Below are positions 12,577 to 26,433 of a stretch of DNA of 64,000 bases, one piece after another (positions within the stretch are counted from its first letter, which is position 1; each line of letters opens with the position of its first letter). The DNA is from Rostratula benghalensis (taxonomy: Eukaryota; Chordata; Aves; Charadriiformes; Rostratulidae): NCBI GenBank assembly GCA_013399305.1, contig VXAI01000025.1, forward strand, positions 3,967,212 through 4,031,211, in the 5' to 3' direction. A program made the position numbers and the translations under genes. The notes under the pieces were generated by a model. That model saw nothing but the letters and a program-made list of their open reading frames with translations, ran no database searches and was not told the origin of the DNA.

Positions 12577-15500
12577 CACAGACAGAGCAACTGCAGAAGA
12601 CAATTAAGGAAGAATAATGGAATTGAGTGGTAGATGAACATTATTAAATTTTTTTTAATCTTATAAAAAATATCCTGTTATTTCTGAATGAGGTCAAACA
12701 CAGTTTGGGATGGAATACATATGACTGGCTTTCCTTTGTTTTCTGAGTGCAATAATTGTTAAAAGAGCCGAAATATTTTTTCATAAAATGATTATGAGTT
12801 TTAAGAGGTGACATTTGAAAGAAGGATATAAATTATACAGCAAACATCTAAACGTTTTCATAATGTTGAAATGGTTATTGTAAAAAATGTATTCGATATA
12901 ATAGGAAGCATATGTTTCATTAGGCTGAATCCACAGAAAATGTTCTCTACAGAACAACTGCATAATCATTCACGTTGAATATAAGCTATTCACCTCGCAA
13001 AACACGGGCACTGTAGTCTTTTTCACACAGCAAATACCCTGCTGTTCTAAGAAAAAGGAACTTGAAGTCAGAAGTTTTTTTAAAGTTTTTGACTAAGAAA
13101 GAGAATCTGTTATCTGTGACTTGCAAAGATGCTTACATGGAATGTGGTTAAAAAACCCTGTACGGCAACACAGGTTTCAAGGAATCCATTTTGCATACTC
13201 AAAGCTCACTTCAGCCACTGAATCCCTCTCCATTTTCTGGAATCCTGAAATGCCCAACGGCCCCAGTTGGAAGCCTCTCCACTACGTTAATTGGACTTCG
13301 TGTAAGCATCAACTCAAGTCAAGGAATAGAAGCTTGAACTCACAGCATAATAAACCTAGGAGGAGGTTTTTTCAATAGCTCTTACACCAATCTCTCCTAT
13401 TAGTTGGGATGATTTGGAGTCAAGTGTTGCTTGCCCAGCAGTGTAATGCTCTCATTGACGTCACTGTATCAAGATAACAGGGCCTGACCCTTAAAGATAA
13501 TTTAACGAGTACTGTGATGAAGAGATTTTCATTAATTCTTCGTATATAGTCTTCAAGTTAGAAAAAAAGCATTTTAATAGGTTTTTGAAACATGCTTTCT
13601 TAGAAAATCATCATCCACAGAGAGAGAAATACACTGCAGTCATCACTACTGTGCTTTATTAACATCTAGATTGGATTGCACCAAAAGCCTCAAACAAAAT
13701 CTAATAATTTTTATATTTTAAATGATACATCCTTGCAAACACGGACATTAAGATGGGAAATATATTTTTCTCTTGTGTAAGGGAAAAAAAACCCATCTAA
13801 TAAGCCTAGTATAACAAAATCACAAAACCTATGGAATTGCATGCCCAGGTTAACTATCCAAATGATCACTGCTAATACTGCTATGGATGCAATTGTCACA
13901 GTCAATAAACTGGCATCATGGAGAGACAGCGTGGGATCTTTCAGGTTTTAGGGAATGAAGAGAAGAGAAATAATCACAGAGATGACAAATGTGTCTGCTT
14001 ACTAAGGCTACTCACAGTTTGGATAACTGAAGTTTCAAAAACGTTGAATGACCTTAAGATCACTAGGAAAAAAAGACCGTAATACAGGTACTTCACACAC
14101 GAGAGAAATCATGCTCTGGCTTTTTTCTACATCTTTAAGCCCAACAGGACCTTAAAGAAACAAAATAACAAAACTTGGCTGAAGTCTTATAGACAGTCAA
14201 GGGCTGAACTGAAACAAGAACAAAACTCTTGGCATCCTACCTCTGTGTCCTATCTATCAAACTGCACAGCCTTCCAACTTATCCCTCATAAAAAAGGGAG
14301 ACTTGAACTGAGGCAAGGATTGCAGCTTAATGCATTGTGCTCTGTTTGTGCTGTCGTTGGCAAGATGCATCTCTCTTCTACTTCAGGTTGTTTTGTACTT
14401 CATGGAATAAATAATAGTTCATTACCATGCAGTTGTGTTCATTACTGAGGGAAAAGCAGCCCTGAAGACATTCAGAAAAGTAAAACTGTAGGTCAATCTG
14501 CCATTTGCTGTCTTGCGCCCAGGGAAACATTTCTTATGAAATTTGGACTTTAAAAAGTCTACAGAAGAGTCTGGACTCAAAATTAATGCGGTAAGAAAAA
14601 GGTAACTGTCAAAACTGACAACAATGAACAACCACTGCTTTCCTTCCTTGGTAGGAGTTACCAGAATTACAGTTCAAATCTCAATTTCGGTCTGGGTTTG
14701 CCTTAAAACATGGATACTAGAAAACACTGCTTCTACACTACTTCCTTGTGCTGAGCCAGTATGAGTTGCACAAAAAGGACCTCCTTTGGAGTCTCTGTAG
14801 GGACTGATGCTGGCAGAGCAGAATGGCTACAAGTCTGCATCACTGCTGAAATAAGCACTATGTAGGACATCATGCTACGTCATAGGAAACCATCATTTTT
14901 ATGAAATGACAGGATCCCATTTATCATAAACTGTTAAAAAGTGAGGTTTCACAAAAATGCCATGAGGGGGAATGTAGAAGATAATGTTTTACAAGAATGG
15001 TGATATAATCTTATTGAACATTAGAGAAAATGTAACAAGACGGCTTGTGTGTTCTCTGGTATGGAGCAAGGATACAAAATGCTTATTAATTTTGAGGCCA
15101 TGCCCCATATCTTTTGACAAGATGAGAATTATTCTGCAGATAATAACCAAGTAGCCATATTTTAGATAATCTGTTACAGTGCAAATACTTTCCTCCAACT
15201 ATTTTGCATTCTTCTCACCTCAATAAATAAAATTGCATTATTTTTTCTTGCATTTACATCATTCAACAATGTGAAAAATATATTAATCCTCATATGGACA
15301 ATAATTTAACCTAATGTTTGTCCTTTCCCCACTTAATAATGCACACATATCTGAAAAAGAAGCCAAAAATTACTGTTTCCCACTGAATGACTTTGAACAG
15401 AATTTACTCTTAACGAGCTTTCACAAGATAGTTCCTCTAAAGTCATCCTAAATTTTCAATTCAAAGCTCTTGTTATTGCTTTATGAGTAAGAACTTCAGA

Positions 15501-17399
15501 ATGTAGCTGTCATTAGAAATCCACCTTCATTAGACATAACCGTTTCATACATCCCAGTAATTACTTTTGCAGCTGTTGTGTAAATTAAATAATAGCTGAT
15601 TTATCAGCTCATAATAAACAAAAAAATTTTCTGCCACCTGGATGGTAACCTTCAAAAGATGCCTCTTGTTATCATTAAAACTAATCTAGGCCAGGTCAGT
15701 GAAGTTAGAAGACTTAAAAATATTAGCACAGAAGATTCCCCGTTAATGGCTTTGTGAAATGAGACAGGAACACCTTCCTGTTGCTACAAGTGCGACATTT
15801 CCAACAGTGGTAGCCGTCAAGTGAAAAACAGAGGGTTTATGGAGGCCTTAGGAAGAACACAGTCCTGGTGCTGTCTTCAAAATTACTCTGAAGACACTGC
15901 CAGCAGGTATTAACTGATGAGGGGAGGCTATAATTTAGGATTTGCTCTTGCATATTTCTGAGCAGTTTGAACTGCATTAGTATGCAGAGAACAGAAGGGA
16001 TATTATGTGTTAACTGCAAGTACTCAGTACTTCTGACATGAAACTACTGATGTAGCTTTTTCAGGAAGTTAATAGGTTTTCAAGTCAGAAACAGTTTAGA
16101 CAGTTGGACACGACTTTTTAGGGCCTGCACGGTATGTTCTGTAACTGAATCTCCTACATCATCATTTTGGTGCTTTCTAGATGAATATATTGATTGTTCA
16201 AGAGAGAGAAATTCCTTGAAATCCCTGTAGCTGACATTCATAAGCATACATAAGCAATGACTGGCATTCCATCATTTACATCTTGACCTAAAGGACTGTC
16301 ACTTAGCACTCTGCTAGTGAAGGCTTCCAAAGCATCATTAAAGCCTCCACCCTGTCTGTCACAGGAACCATTATCAAAGGTGTCCAGAGTCAAACATACA
16401 AGCTGTGCATGTTTAACTAAAAATACAAGTTACAATCACAAATGAGAGCCAAGCTATAATTTTGGTCCTCTGAAAGTCAGTGCAGACAGAACCTGGAATG
16501 GACAATTCCCAATGGGGTAAACAGGCCCCGCTATAAGTAAAAACAGAGCAATCCTTCAGGTACAGGGATAAAAAGGGACAGGCATGCACAATTTGGTATT
16601 ACTCTAGCATTGCTCTGACCTACCATTTTACTACTCAATATTTTATTGTAAGCCACCTCTAAGCCAAACCGAAAACCACACTGATTATTTTACATTAGAG
16701 AGCCTGCTTCATTAAAAAGCAGTAATGTGGGTAATCTGTCATTTTCTTAGGGATATTTTTATACTGAAAGTGAACATTCCTGTAGTGGGAAACAGTTTGC
16801 GGGCAGAAGTTAGGTGAGGGTGATAAGTGCTACTGAAATACAGTCAAAGTTGAGGAAAACTGCCACATCACATACCGAAACTAGGTCATCCTTTGTATTT
16901 GGAATATGATCCGCCCCACAGCCAGACATCAGGAACATTTTTTTCCATGAATAACTGTCTGCTGAGAAAATCAGGGGAAAAGATGATCTGATACTCAGGA
17001 TTAAAAGCAACTAAAACTGAGAGGAAGCAAGATTGGGACATATGTGCTGAGTGTCTGGAAGGTAGAAGGCAGAACTTCCAGGCTAAAAGGTATGTGCTGA
17101 GATAAAATTTCAGTCAGCTAAAATCCAGGACAATCTAACAGGAATTTTGCAGGTAAATTGTGGGGACAGATGGAAAAATTTGACCTTGATCTCAAACTCA
17201 AGACTGCTCTTGCACAGCAGTTACATCCTACCATTTCATTAATTATCACAGTTCCATTGATTTCAATTTGTATCAGTCAAGAACCTAGCTTAGTGCTTTG
17301 AGCAATAGCTGAGTGATTTCCTGTGTTAACATAATGGGCAGGAAAATATAACAGAGTTGTTAATTTCCATGCATTGTAGAAACACAATAGCAGCACAAT
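12577..17399. other. Non-coding stretch, nothing recognised
   Basis: AT-rich sequence without recognisable exons or assigned repeats. Short open frames here have no family resemblance and no consistent splice context. Confidence 0.55.
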
Positions 17400-17665
17400 C
17401 ATCAGATTAACAGACTGCCTCATGGAATTTCTTGCCACAGGATGTTGTGGATGCTGGTAGATCACAAAGGCTTGAAAAAATTAATTGAACAAACATCTAA
17501 TAAAGGCTTTTAAACACAAATATGATCCTCTGGCTCAGGAAGTCCCTGAATATAAAATAATTTTGGCAGTTGATTGTTCTGGGAATGTATCACTAGGTGT
17601 ATTCTGTTCTTCAGTATCTACCAGGAGCTATTATCTTTCAGCTGTTGCTCTTTTTCTTTCAAACA
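17400..17665 (+). repeat. Ancient CR1/L3-like LINE 3' relic
   Basis: The segment follows the order of phrases typical of the 3' end of old amniote CR1/L3 LINEs. A stretch encoding a degenerate phrase like 'FLPQDVVDAG' (about 17425-17460) is followed by a block resembling 'ctcaggaagtccctga' (about 17535), then a degenerate 'ggcagt...ctggga' segment and an 'accaggagctatt' block. Frameshifts and stops abound, so it is a fossil. The family assignment is from memory of the consensus layout; boundaries are approximate. Confidence 0.55.
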
Positions 17666-20600
17666 ATGAGTAAAAGAAACTTGGAAGAAGTGAAAATTTT
17701 GGTTACATCTGTGATCCTTTCACTATGACCTGAAGAGACTTCATGAGAAGAAAAAAAAAAGAAAGTTCATTGGTAGCTTAAGGAGGTTAAAGCACAGGTT
17801 AGCCATTCAAGGACTTGGTCTGGAGTGAAGCTGACAGATTTGCTCAGCTCAAAGATATTTCTGAGTCTCCACTTCCTGAAGATCTTGACATTGTTTTAGC
17901 TTCACTGAGATGGTGTGCAGGCCCGGGAAGGGAAGCTACCTGGCTGACCCTCTCCCAGCATAATGGGTCAGAAATTAAGTAAACGAGCTCAGACTTCCAT
18001 ACATAAACAGGTAAAAGCAAGAAGTTTAGTCCTTTAGAGGACAAGAGCAAATTGAAGCCAAATGGGCTTTTAGGTCTGTCCTGATCTGAGCCCATCACAC
18101 CACCACACAGATAAGGTACTTGCTTTCCTTTTTTTTTTTTTTTTTAAAGACCTGGTGTTTGGAATTAAATTAATATAGGTACAGTCTTGATTTATGCCAT
18201 TCCTCTGATGCTTCCCCCAATGCTGAGCCACACTCTTCTAGAGAAACATAAAATAAGTCATGAAATTAAAATAAAAATTGCAGAAGAAAGTGATACCATG
18301 TCTCAGTTAAATTATGCAAGTTTGTGCATCATTTTTATATGGTATTCAGTACTTAATGATATAAAATAACCATTGGGAAGTATGCTTCCAGAACCCAACA
18401 AAGTGAAACAATAGTTTGGGTTTGGATTGAGCGTTTGGCATGGCAATGATTACACCAATATTCATTGCTATGAGGTTTGCTTTGATACAGGGTTTTTTAC
18501 TAGAAAGCAATTTATACAAATCTACTTTGTATTATATCACCCTTTATATCATGTCCTTTTCCAAAGACAGCTGATAGTCACTGATCCATATAATGCTAAA
18601 ACAGGCTACATGTTACAGAACTTTTCCTCAATTTAAATACCACTTCAGATGTGGAGTTACTGCAACTGTTTTCGGGTAAGATGCCCACTGTCAGCTCCCC
18701 CTAATGAATCTTTTAAGTGGTCTAAGAAAACACCAAGCAATGACAATTAAAAGAGTTCAAGGAGTGTAACTGCTTTTCCTTATCTGGAAAATTTACAGGA
18801 GGATTGTTTTAATGATTTCTCTCCTATTTTCAAAGGACTACATTTTGTAGTCAGCTCTTTTCACACTGGGAATGATGCTTTCTCCCGCACTGTGTAAAAA
18901 TGCTGCTATTTTGAAGGATCATGAGCAAGCTTCTGCCCTGTGTCTCTGTTTTATTCAAGGCATATAATTTAATATTTTTATTCAGTTCAATGGATAAATA
19001 ACATCTGGAAATGTGAGGCAATTAAACATAATGCAGACTTGAATCTAATTAAAGGTTTTACTTAAATCAAACTATTTGAATAAATAGCTAAGTAAAATGT
19101 GCCAGTTACAAGCAAAAAACCAGCAATGAACAATTGATACCATGCAATCCTAAGTATGATACCACATGTTTTCTTACGGTTGTCTAAGACAAACACTGGT
19201 AGTTTCCAGCTCTTGGAGGCTGACGTGGTTTGGAGTTCAAAGAATCAACTACTTAAATTTTGCTATCACGATGGGAGATTTTAATATGGCTTCAATTCAG
19301 TTCCTGAAAATGGCAAACAACATACTGTGCTAACAATCTCATTCATTCAGAGGACTAATTAATAGACTTGAGAGAGCAATGAATTTTAAGAATAACACTG
19401 CAGCCTTCTTTTGGAGACTTGCAAGTTTTATGAATGAGTTGTGCTCAGCATCTCATCTACAATATATTAGGGGCCCTTCATCTAGTTTTGCATGAGATAA
19501 AGTTAAGCCATAAGAAGTATTCCTCTACAGGCAGGTTTTTATCTCTCACTAACAAGCAAAAATTTAGAAACCAGACAAAAAATGAAGTCTCAAGAAAACA
19601 TGCACTTGGGTCCAGACCTGTATTTATTTATGTCTATTACCAACTAGAAAAAAAAAAAAATCAGTGGATCACTAGCACTTTGGAAGGTTTCCCCTAAAAT
19701 TGCACAGATGTTCTTATCTGACTAAATAGAGAGGGCTGTTGAAAGGATGCCATTCGCTTCTGAACTCACATTTCAGAATTCCTCATTTTGGAATCAGCAA
19801 AGGCTGAACTGTTAGAAAGGTAATGAGAAATTAGACTCCATTTGAGACACATCTAGTTCACAGCAACATTTCCAAGAGCAGAAATATCTTGCTGCCTCTG
19901 ATAAATGAAAGGTAACCTCCTCCCCCGTAAGTAAAGAGGACACTAAAAGGAGGCAAACGGTGATTTACTGCTACGGAAATGTCTGTGAAAACACAACTTT
20001 CTCTTCTTATTTTCCTGAGTAGTTAAACCTTTCTTTTTGATTTCTCTAATCTAGCTTCTAATACAGTAGATGGAAAATATTTCCCATTATTTAAGCCATA
20101 AACCACTGGTTCAGGTGGATTTGATTACCAGTTGCAGGAGGTGGCATATTTCCAACATGCTACCAAGTGAACTTACATGCTTGTTATTCATGAATTCTTC
20201 ATCTTGTGGAATCTTATCATTTGATTTATGGACTGTTTGGGTTTATAGCTTTTAGACGTATGTTCAGGTTTGTTTAGGTTTTGTCTTTTGTACTTTGGCC
20301 ACTATTTATAAAATCAGAGCTCTGAGGATTTGAGTAACATACCTGCATTCTAACAAGGTTGGGGGAAGGTTCCTGACAGGGCACGCACTTATCACTTACA
20401 ACTTGGAAATGCCATGCCAGTTTTCAGCAAATATCACCAGAAACAGGCAGTGAAAAAACAGATGCTAAGTGAAGACTATTCCCAATAAAACCACAGCTGT
20501 GGAACAAAGCAAATCTCAAAGAGAAAAATATCACCACTGACACCAAGCAGTCTAAAAAATGTTACCCCGAATCCTGTGGTTTCTTGGTGAAGTCAGTTCT

Positions 20601-23600
20601 TAAAAAGCCTCACAAAGTGAATGGCAGACCCTCAGATATACCAAATAATTAGTGATGGGATAAACATTAAAAGAATCACTATGTGATTTAGATCAGTCAA
20701 ACCCTGGAAAGTTTGTGGGCCTAGAGTAAACCAGAATGGATTTCATTGCACTGAATTAATTGCATCTTCTCAGATTTACTCCAGCTGAGGTCTAGCCCTT
20801 TTGTTTATTCAGACATCTAGATGTTTTCCATGTCCCTCATATCTCTCTCTCTTCTCTTTCATGCCAAACCAGAATGGTTGCTGCTCTCCTGACCCACTCA
20901 TTCCAGGCCTGTGATTCCCAGCTGGTTCAGAGTGAAATCAGTTCAGATTTCATCCAGCAAGCATTATTCCTTCTCCCATCACCTCAGAAACTAAGGTAAA
21001 ATGTGATTTTGCTGATTAACACAGAAAAAAACTTTGCACGGAAAGAATTATCTGCTTATTACTGAGAGTAAAATTTTGGTTATTATGCGGTTATTGGTGT
21101 TAGAATGCTTCATTCCCTGACTTTAAAACTAAAGAGGCAGCAGTGAAAGTGTTTGTGTGCATGTGTGACAGGATGTGATAATGCAGGTATTTCTGTGGCA
21201 AAACTGGAATAAAGCATTTTATCATAGTCTGAAAACAGCAACTCCAGCTGACAGACACAGAGCAAAACAGTACTCAGCCATGGCAGACCACTTCCCCAGT
21301 GACAGGACACAGTTACACATACCACATGCCCTGTCTAAGGTGAGTAGCAGGTAAATTCTGTTATCTACAGAGCTGAAGTGTTCAGAAAACACTTCTACAC
21401 AATGTACACCGTTCTCACAAAATCCCTGGATGCTGCCTTGCTCAAGAGGACAGTGGATGCCCTGCTCTCAGCTGACTCAACAAAGCTGAGGGTGAACTCC
21501 ACATCCAAGGGACTACAGTGCTCCCTGTGTGGGTTGGCAGGAGCAAGACCAGCCTGCAGCTGAGTCTACCTCCACTTTTGTGATACTTCCGCATGATTTC
21601 CACCTTGTGTTTCTTCTCTAAAGGGCAGAATGAAGACTCAGTATAAGCTTGCCTCCTTTAGCATTGTTTATTCTAGGGATAAAAAGGATCCTGTTCCCTT
21701 ACTATCTGCATAGATTCAGACTTAAGACTGATTTGTCTTCTAGAACTCCTATGGCTGCCTTTTAAACTGAGTCATTAGGCACAAGGACAACCATACAGTG
21801 AATTTTGATATACTGGCATTCACAATGACATCGAATTCTGATGCTGTCAGTGCAAACACACGGAATATCCAGAATGCTATTGGTACCGCTCAAGGCATAA
21901 ATACCTGCTATTGTGATTTCACACTCAAATGGACTGGAGAAGCCTCGATTCCACTGAAATCAAGTAGTCTTGCCACTGATTTCAGCAGAACCAGAGTTTT
22001 ATGAGTAATGATGGTAGTTGCTATTATCCTAACATAGACACTTTATTTGCTGTAGGAAATAAACCCATTTAGTTAAAATGCAGCCGAACAGTTATTGTTA
22101 CACTGCAGACGAAAGAAAGACCTCACTCTATAAAGCACTGTGTGTTTTTCAACCCTGAAGCCAACGTTGACATTAGAGATTCTCATCCCGTTATAGTGGC
22201 TTGGCTGCTCCCCATCTGCTGGAGAACTATGGTTAAGTACTCGAGAGCTCCTACACTCCAGGGAAGCAAACACTTCCAACGGAGACATTTTTATCCCATT
22301 ACTCTTCTTTCAAATATGACTCAAACATTTTATGCAGACAATACAATGACCTTTGGGGCACAGAGGCCAGCATAAATGTTGCACTGCAAGCCCAGTTTGC
22401 AGTTAATTTTATTGGAAGAATGATAAAATTGTATTGTTTTACGGGAATTATGGCAATAAGTTACTCAGTGGTGGAATCTACAGACTAGACATCTTGTACT
22501 GGGGCTTGTCACACAGCCAGCAAAAGCATTATCATCTCTTTAACCAGACTTCATTTCCAACATTAGTTTAGGATATTTTTTCCCTGTGCTAATTAACTGC
22601 ATTCACAGTTATACCACTGTAAAATACTGCTTAATTTCTATTCCTTAATTTTCCTCCTCTCTAAGCATTGCAAACAAGAACAAGTTAGTACATGCACAGA
22701 GGAGCTTCCATATTTTTTCCTGATACTTTCACGTTTAGTTTACTTCTTGAGTTGTATCCAATGCAGTACTTTTATCATTAGTTGTTTGCATTATGATGTA
22801 AGATCACCTTACATTAAGGTCATCTACTCACTAGCCAAAGACAGTTCCCACCCTGAGAAGTTCACCATCATCAGAGAGGAGGGAAAAGAGTTCTCCCATA
22901 AAATGAATCAAGACAAGATGTTCAGAGGTAGGTATAGGAAATCAGAGAGCCTGGCACACACACATACCTTTAGAGTTTAACCTTGAATAATTAGGCCCAA
23001 CTTCTACAGTGCACGGGAAGATAAATTTAGAATTGTCACTCTTGTATCAGTTGACCCAAAAGCCATCAGCCTAATCTCCCTAGATTTAGTCACTGTCTCT
23101 TCTGTATCTGTTCACACTGGGTATTAGTAAGAGGGCAATTACTCTTTGAATTTCATTTTGTCAGCTGGTTGCTGGCCTTTCTTAAGCAGAACAAGAGGAA
23201 AGAAAATATGACATTGATTTCCTGCTTGGCAATACAAAGTTGGTTCTATATGTTTGTACCTTGAGCAATGCAGAGGGAGCAGTCTAGGTCTATAGAGAAG
23301 GAACAGAACAAACTGGGAAAGGAATAGAAATTTCACCATATGCTGAAAAGCTGAGAAAGCTGGGCCCATAGGGAAAAGCAAACATTCAAAATTGCTCAAA
23401 AAATATTTGCATCCTTTTGCTTTTGGAACAAGAGAAGAACCTGATCTGCCTTTGGCACATATCTAACACAGTAACATCTCAACAGTGCAGTCGCAGATTG
23501 CTTCTCAGATAGGATTTTCAATCTGTACAACCAGACCCTGAGCCCACATATAAACTTTGTTACACAGGCAGACTAACTCCTTATTCAATGAGTAGATGTA

Positions 23601-24991
23601 TTAAGAGAACTGTAGCTATCAGTAGTGTCAGTTAAATAAAGATATTAGAATGTGGCCCAAAGTTATCAGTAACTATGACTAAGAGGGATTAGGTCAGTCC
23701 CTGTATTACAGTACAGGTTTGTCAGACAATCTGTAGCACTCAGAGTCTTCTCTTTGGACAGCAATAAGGCAGTTTATCCAGAGATGTTCAATATAGCACA
23801 CAAATTAATAACTAGACACAAAACCTGAGAACCAGACATATGATTCAAAAAAATCATGTACCTTCAAATCAGCAATGAAGAAAACCATAGAAAGGGAATA
23901 AAAAATTAATATCATACAATGGACAAGTTACATTTAAACCTGAAAGAAAAATTGGTCACCACATATATATTTTGTTGGATATTCTTTTTTATTCCTGTTC
24001 CTTTAACAACAGTTTTGAAATTTGCTTTTACATGTATTATCTCACATTTCTGAGAAGGTGCTATGCAAAGTTCCTCTTATAGGACTATTTCAGTTTTGAA
24101 GTTTGCACTGTTCTGATAAGTCACGGGAGCCACTGGAAACCTATCTACCTCCCCAGCCCCCAGCTGAAATTATTTCTGTAATTAGACATTTTTCCTATAT
24201 GGCTGTGTCTCTGGGCTAGCAAAACAGATAAGAAAGGACTTTTTGTAATCTCTCCCCCACCAATTCTTCTCAAAGGTTGTTTTATGCAGATGCAGGATAC
24301 AAAAATTCATATAAAAGACTCTGTCATTTCCCGAGTTCAGTCTAAAGCAGGGAAAAAACTACATTAATGAAAGATTAAAATGGTCTTTTTCATATGCTTT
24401 CTGAACAATGACAAAAGAAATAAAAAGCATGTTACGAATATAAATGACATTTCTGACAACGCTTGGGAGGTATGCACTTCACTAGATACTTGAGAGATAT
24501 ATATGCTTTCTGTTAACTTTATGATGATGAGCTGTCTGAATGTGCCTACAGTAAGAATAATTGTTCTAATGCTCTTTCAGCATATCTGGGGACAAAGATC
24601 CAAACCAGCTGCCCTGTTCTACATCATGCCATTTGTCTTCTCACTCCCTCTGAAGATCCAAAGCTGTGGAAGCATTTGATGGAAACAAATAAGATTCTTG
24701 TTAACCAATTGAAAGCTTCAGTGGGAAACTTGAATGTTTAATGTTATATGTGAGTTTTTGAAAATTACTATTTTCTCTATCATTTGAAAATATTTTGTGT
24801 AATCTCATAACTCTCTTGCTACAGTAACTACAATTTATTTTTGTTCTTCTATTCTAGTTTTTCAGATATCTGTTTCAAACATGCACAGGTATCATGCAAC
24901 AAACTATCAAAGCTGGGTCTTATTTGTGATCTTCTTTTCTGGTTAAGACAAAAGCATAACTTTTCTGGACTTCTTTAAAGAGAAAATCTCC
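17666..24991. other. Non-coding stretch
   Basis: AT-rich with a 17-base T run at 18129-18145. Short open frames on both strands show no recognisable domain. No exon or RNA gene was identified. Confidence 0.55.
18129..18145. repeat. Poly-T tract (17 nt)
   Basis: Uninterrupted run of 17 T. No associated retroelement was recognised next to it. Confidence 0.85.
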
Positions 24992-25494
24992 TGCAGTTCA
25001 GGTCCCCATGACACGTGGGCTGTGTCAGGGCCCTGTGAACACCAGTAGGCCTTACCGGCCATGGTCAATCTCACCTGGGGCTTCCACTAACACACCTTGG
25101 GCCCTGAGGCTGCATTTAAGCCCAGGACCAGACTTTCAGTCCTTGGAAGAGCTGTACCATATGTGTACCTGTCTCCAGCTCAGCTGGATCTGGTTTGTTG
25201 CTGTGGACTTCCCTGGTGACCCCCGGACCTGACCTGTGGATTGACTTCCCAGATTGACCTTGGACCTACTGCATCATCTCAACCTTTTCTGGTGATCTGG
25301 ACTCCTGGTTGACCCCAGTCCTATCCCCAGGCCTGTCTTCTTCACCTCAGTCAGGTCCGGTGGGACTAAGCCCTGGATGGTGAGGCCCCTGCCCTGCCTG
25401 CTATGTTACCATGCTTGGCCTCTTGTCCTTTAGGCAGCAGTTGTCCCTCACTGTGCCCCAGCAGCCTACTCCTCAACCTTTTCAGGCTTCCACA
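24992..25494. repeat. GC-rich repeat-like or LTR-like block
   Basis: A roughly 500-bp island clearly richer in G+C than its flanks and dominated by recurring GGACCT, TTGACC and CTGGTGA words, giving a degenerate internally repetitive texture. It contains a TATA-like phrase within 'gcatttaagcccagg' (about 25115-25130) and begins with TG and ends with CA, as LTRs do. No flanking target-site duplication or retroviral coding sequence was found. It may be an old solo LTR, a minisatellite-like sequence or a GC-rich exon-free patch; the boundaries are provisional. Confidence 0.3.
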
Positions 25495-26127
25495 TAGAAA
25501 ACACAGCTTGAAATAATGGATTTTTTAAAAAATACACTTAAGTATAATAACATACTGTGTGTTTTAACTCAATGCAGAAGCCTCCGCTTTGAGCCCATTG
25601 ACACAGCTGTGTGAGAGCACTTTATACCCTCTAGCTCTCCAAAACTTATTTTTCTTTAATAGCCTGTCTTGTTTTTCCTGGGAAGACTCACCGTATGCAC
25701 CATATTACCCATACAAAAACTGTGCTATTACAGCCTCTTACTGACAGCATCTTTGTGGAATTTTTTGAACTGCAAATGTGAAGTTCTTAATGACTTGGTT
25801 TCTACCTGTGACACCTGGACAACTGTCCCTTATGCCACCCCACAATGCAGCTGTCACAAACATTGTTTTAGAAGATGCGAGGCTGCAATGCCTTTTCTGC
25901 TCCAGTGTACTCTATGCCTGAATCATTGTAACTTTTTAGTTCCATGACTGAAGCCAGACTGAAGCCTTAGTACATGCCTGAAGTCAGGAACGGTTTCAGC
26001 TATTGCCTTCAGTAGGGATAGTCCTTCATGCAGACTTTTGTGCTTTCCCAAATTGGACCCCTACTGTTTAAAATGAATCTTTGAAAAGCCAGTCATGGTG
26101 GATGACATTTCAAAATTGAAGCTGTTT

Positions 26128-26155
26128 AAGAAGATACTTAAAAGAAGATACTTAA
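26128..26155. repeat. Perfect 14-bp tandem pair
   Basis: AAGAAGATACTTAA occurs twice back to back with no mismatch, which suggests recent replication slippage. Confidence 0.9.
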
Positions 26156-26410
26156 AAGAATAATTGCTCTAATGAAAATTTAACGTGTCTGGAAATAACC
26201 AAAATTATCACAGCTGTCTTCCATGAGTTAAACTTTCTTCTTTTCTGTTAGTAAAAGCCAAGATGTTAGAGATTTTCCAGCTTTACCATGCAGTGGTGCA
26301 TTTTTAGATTTGTGGCTAGACTGAGTGATCTTCAGCCAGCATCTGAGCCCACAGTTTTACATTCTGGTTTCTCTTGATTACCACTGCAGCATGTCTTATA
26401 CAAAGTCATC

Positions 26411-26433
26411 TTTTTTTTTTTTTTTTTTTTTTT
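26411..26433. repeat. Poly-T tract (23 nt)
   Basis: Uninterrupted run of 23 T. On the minus strand it would be an A tail, but the adjacent sequence did not match a retroelement or processed gene that I recognise. Confidence 0.85.

Noticed and set aside
25669..25947. Cysteine-rich 92-codon frame as an ADAMTS18 or secreted-protein exon
   Set aside because: Cysteine spacing matches no thrombospondin, disintegrin or other module I know, and no splice context supports it.
26411..26433. T tract as the tail of a minus-strand processed pseudogene
   Set aside because: Sequence beyond the tract shows no coding similarity and no target-site duplication was found.
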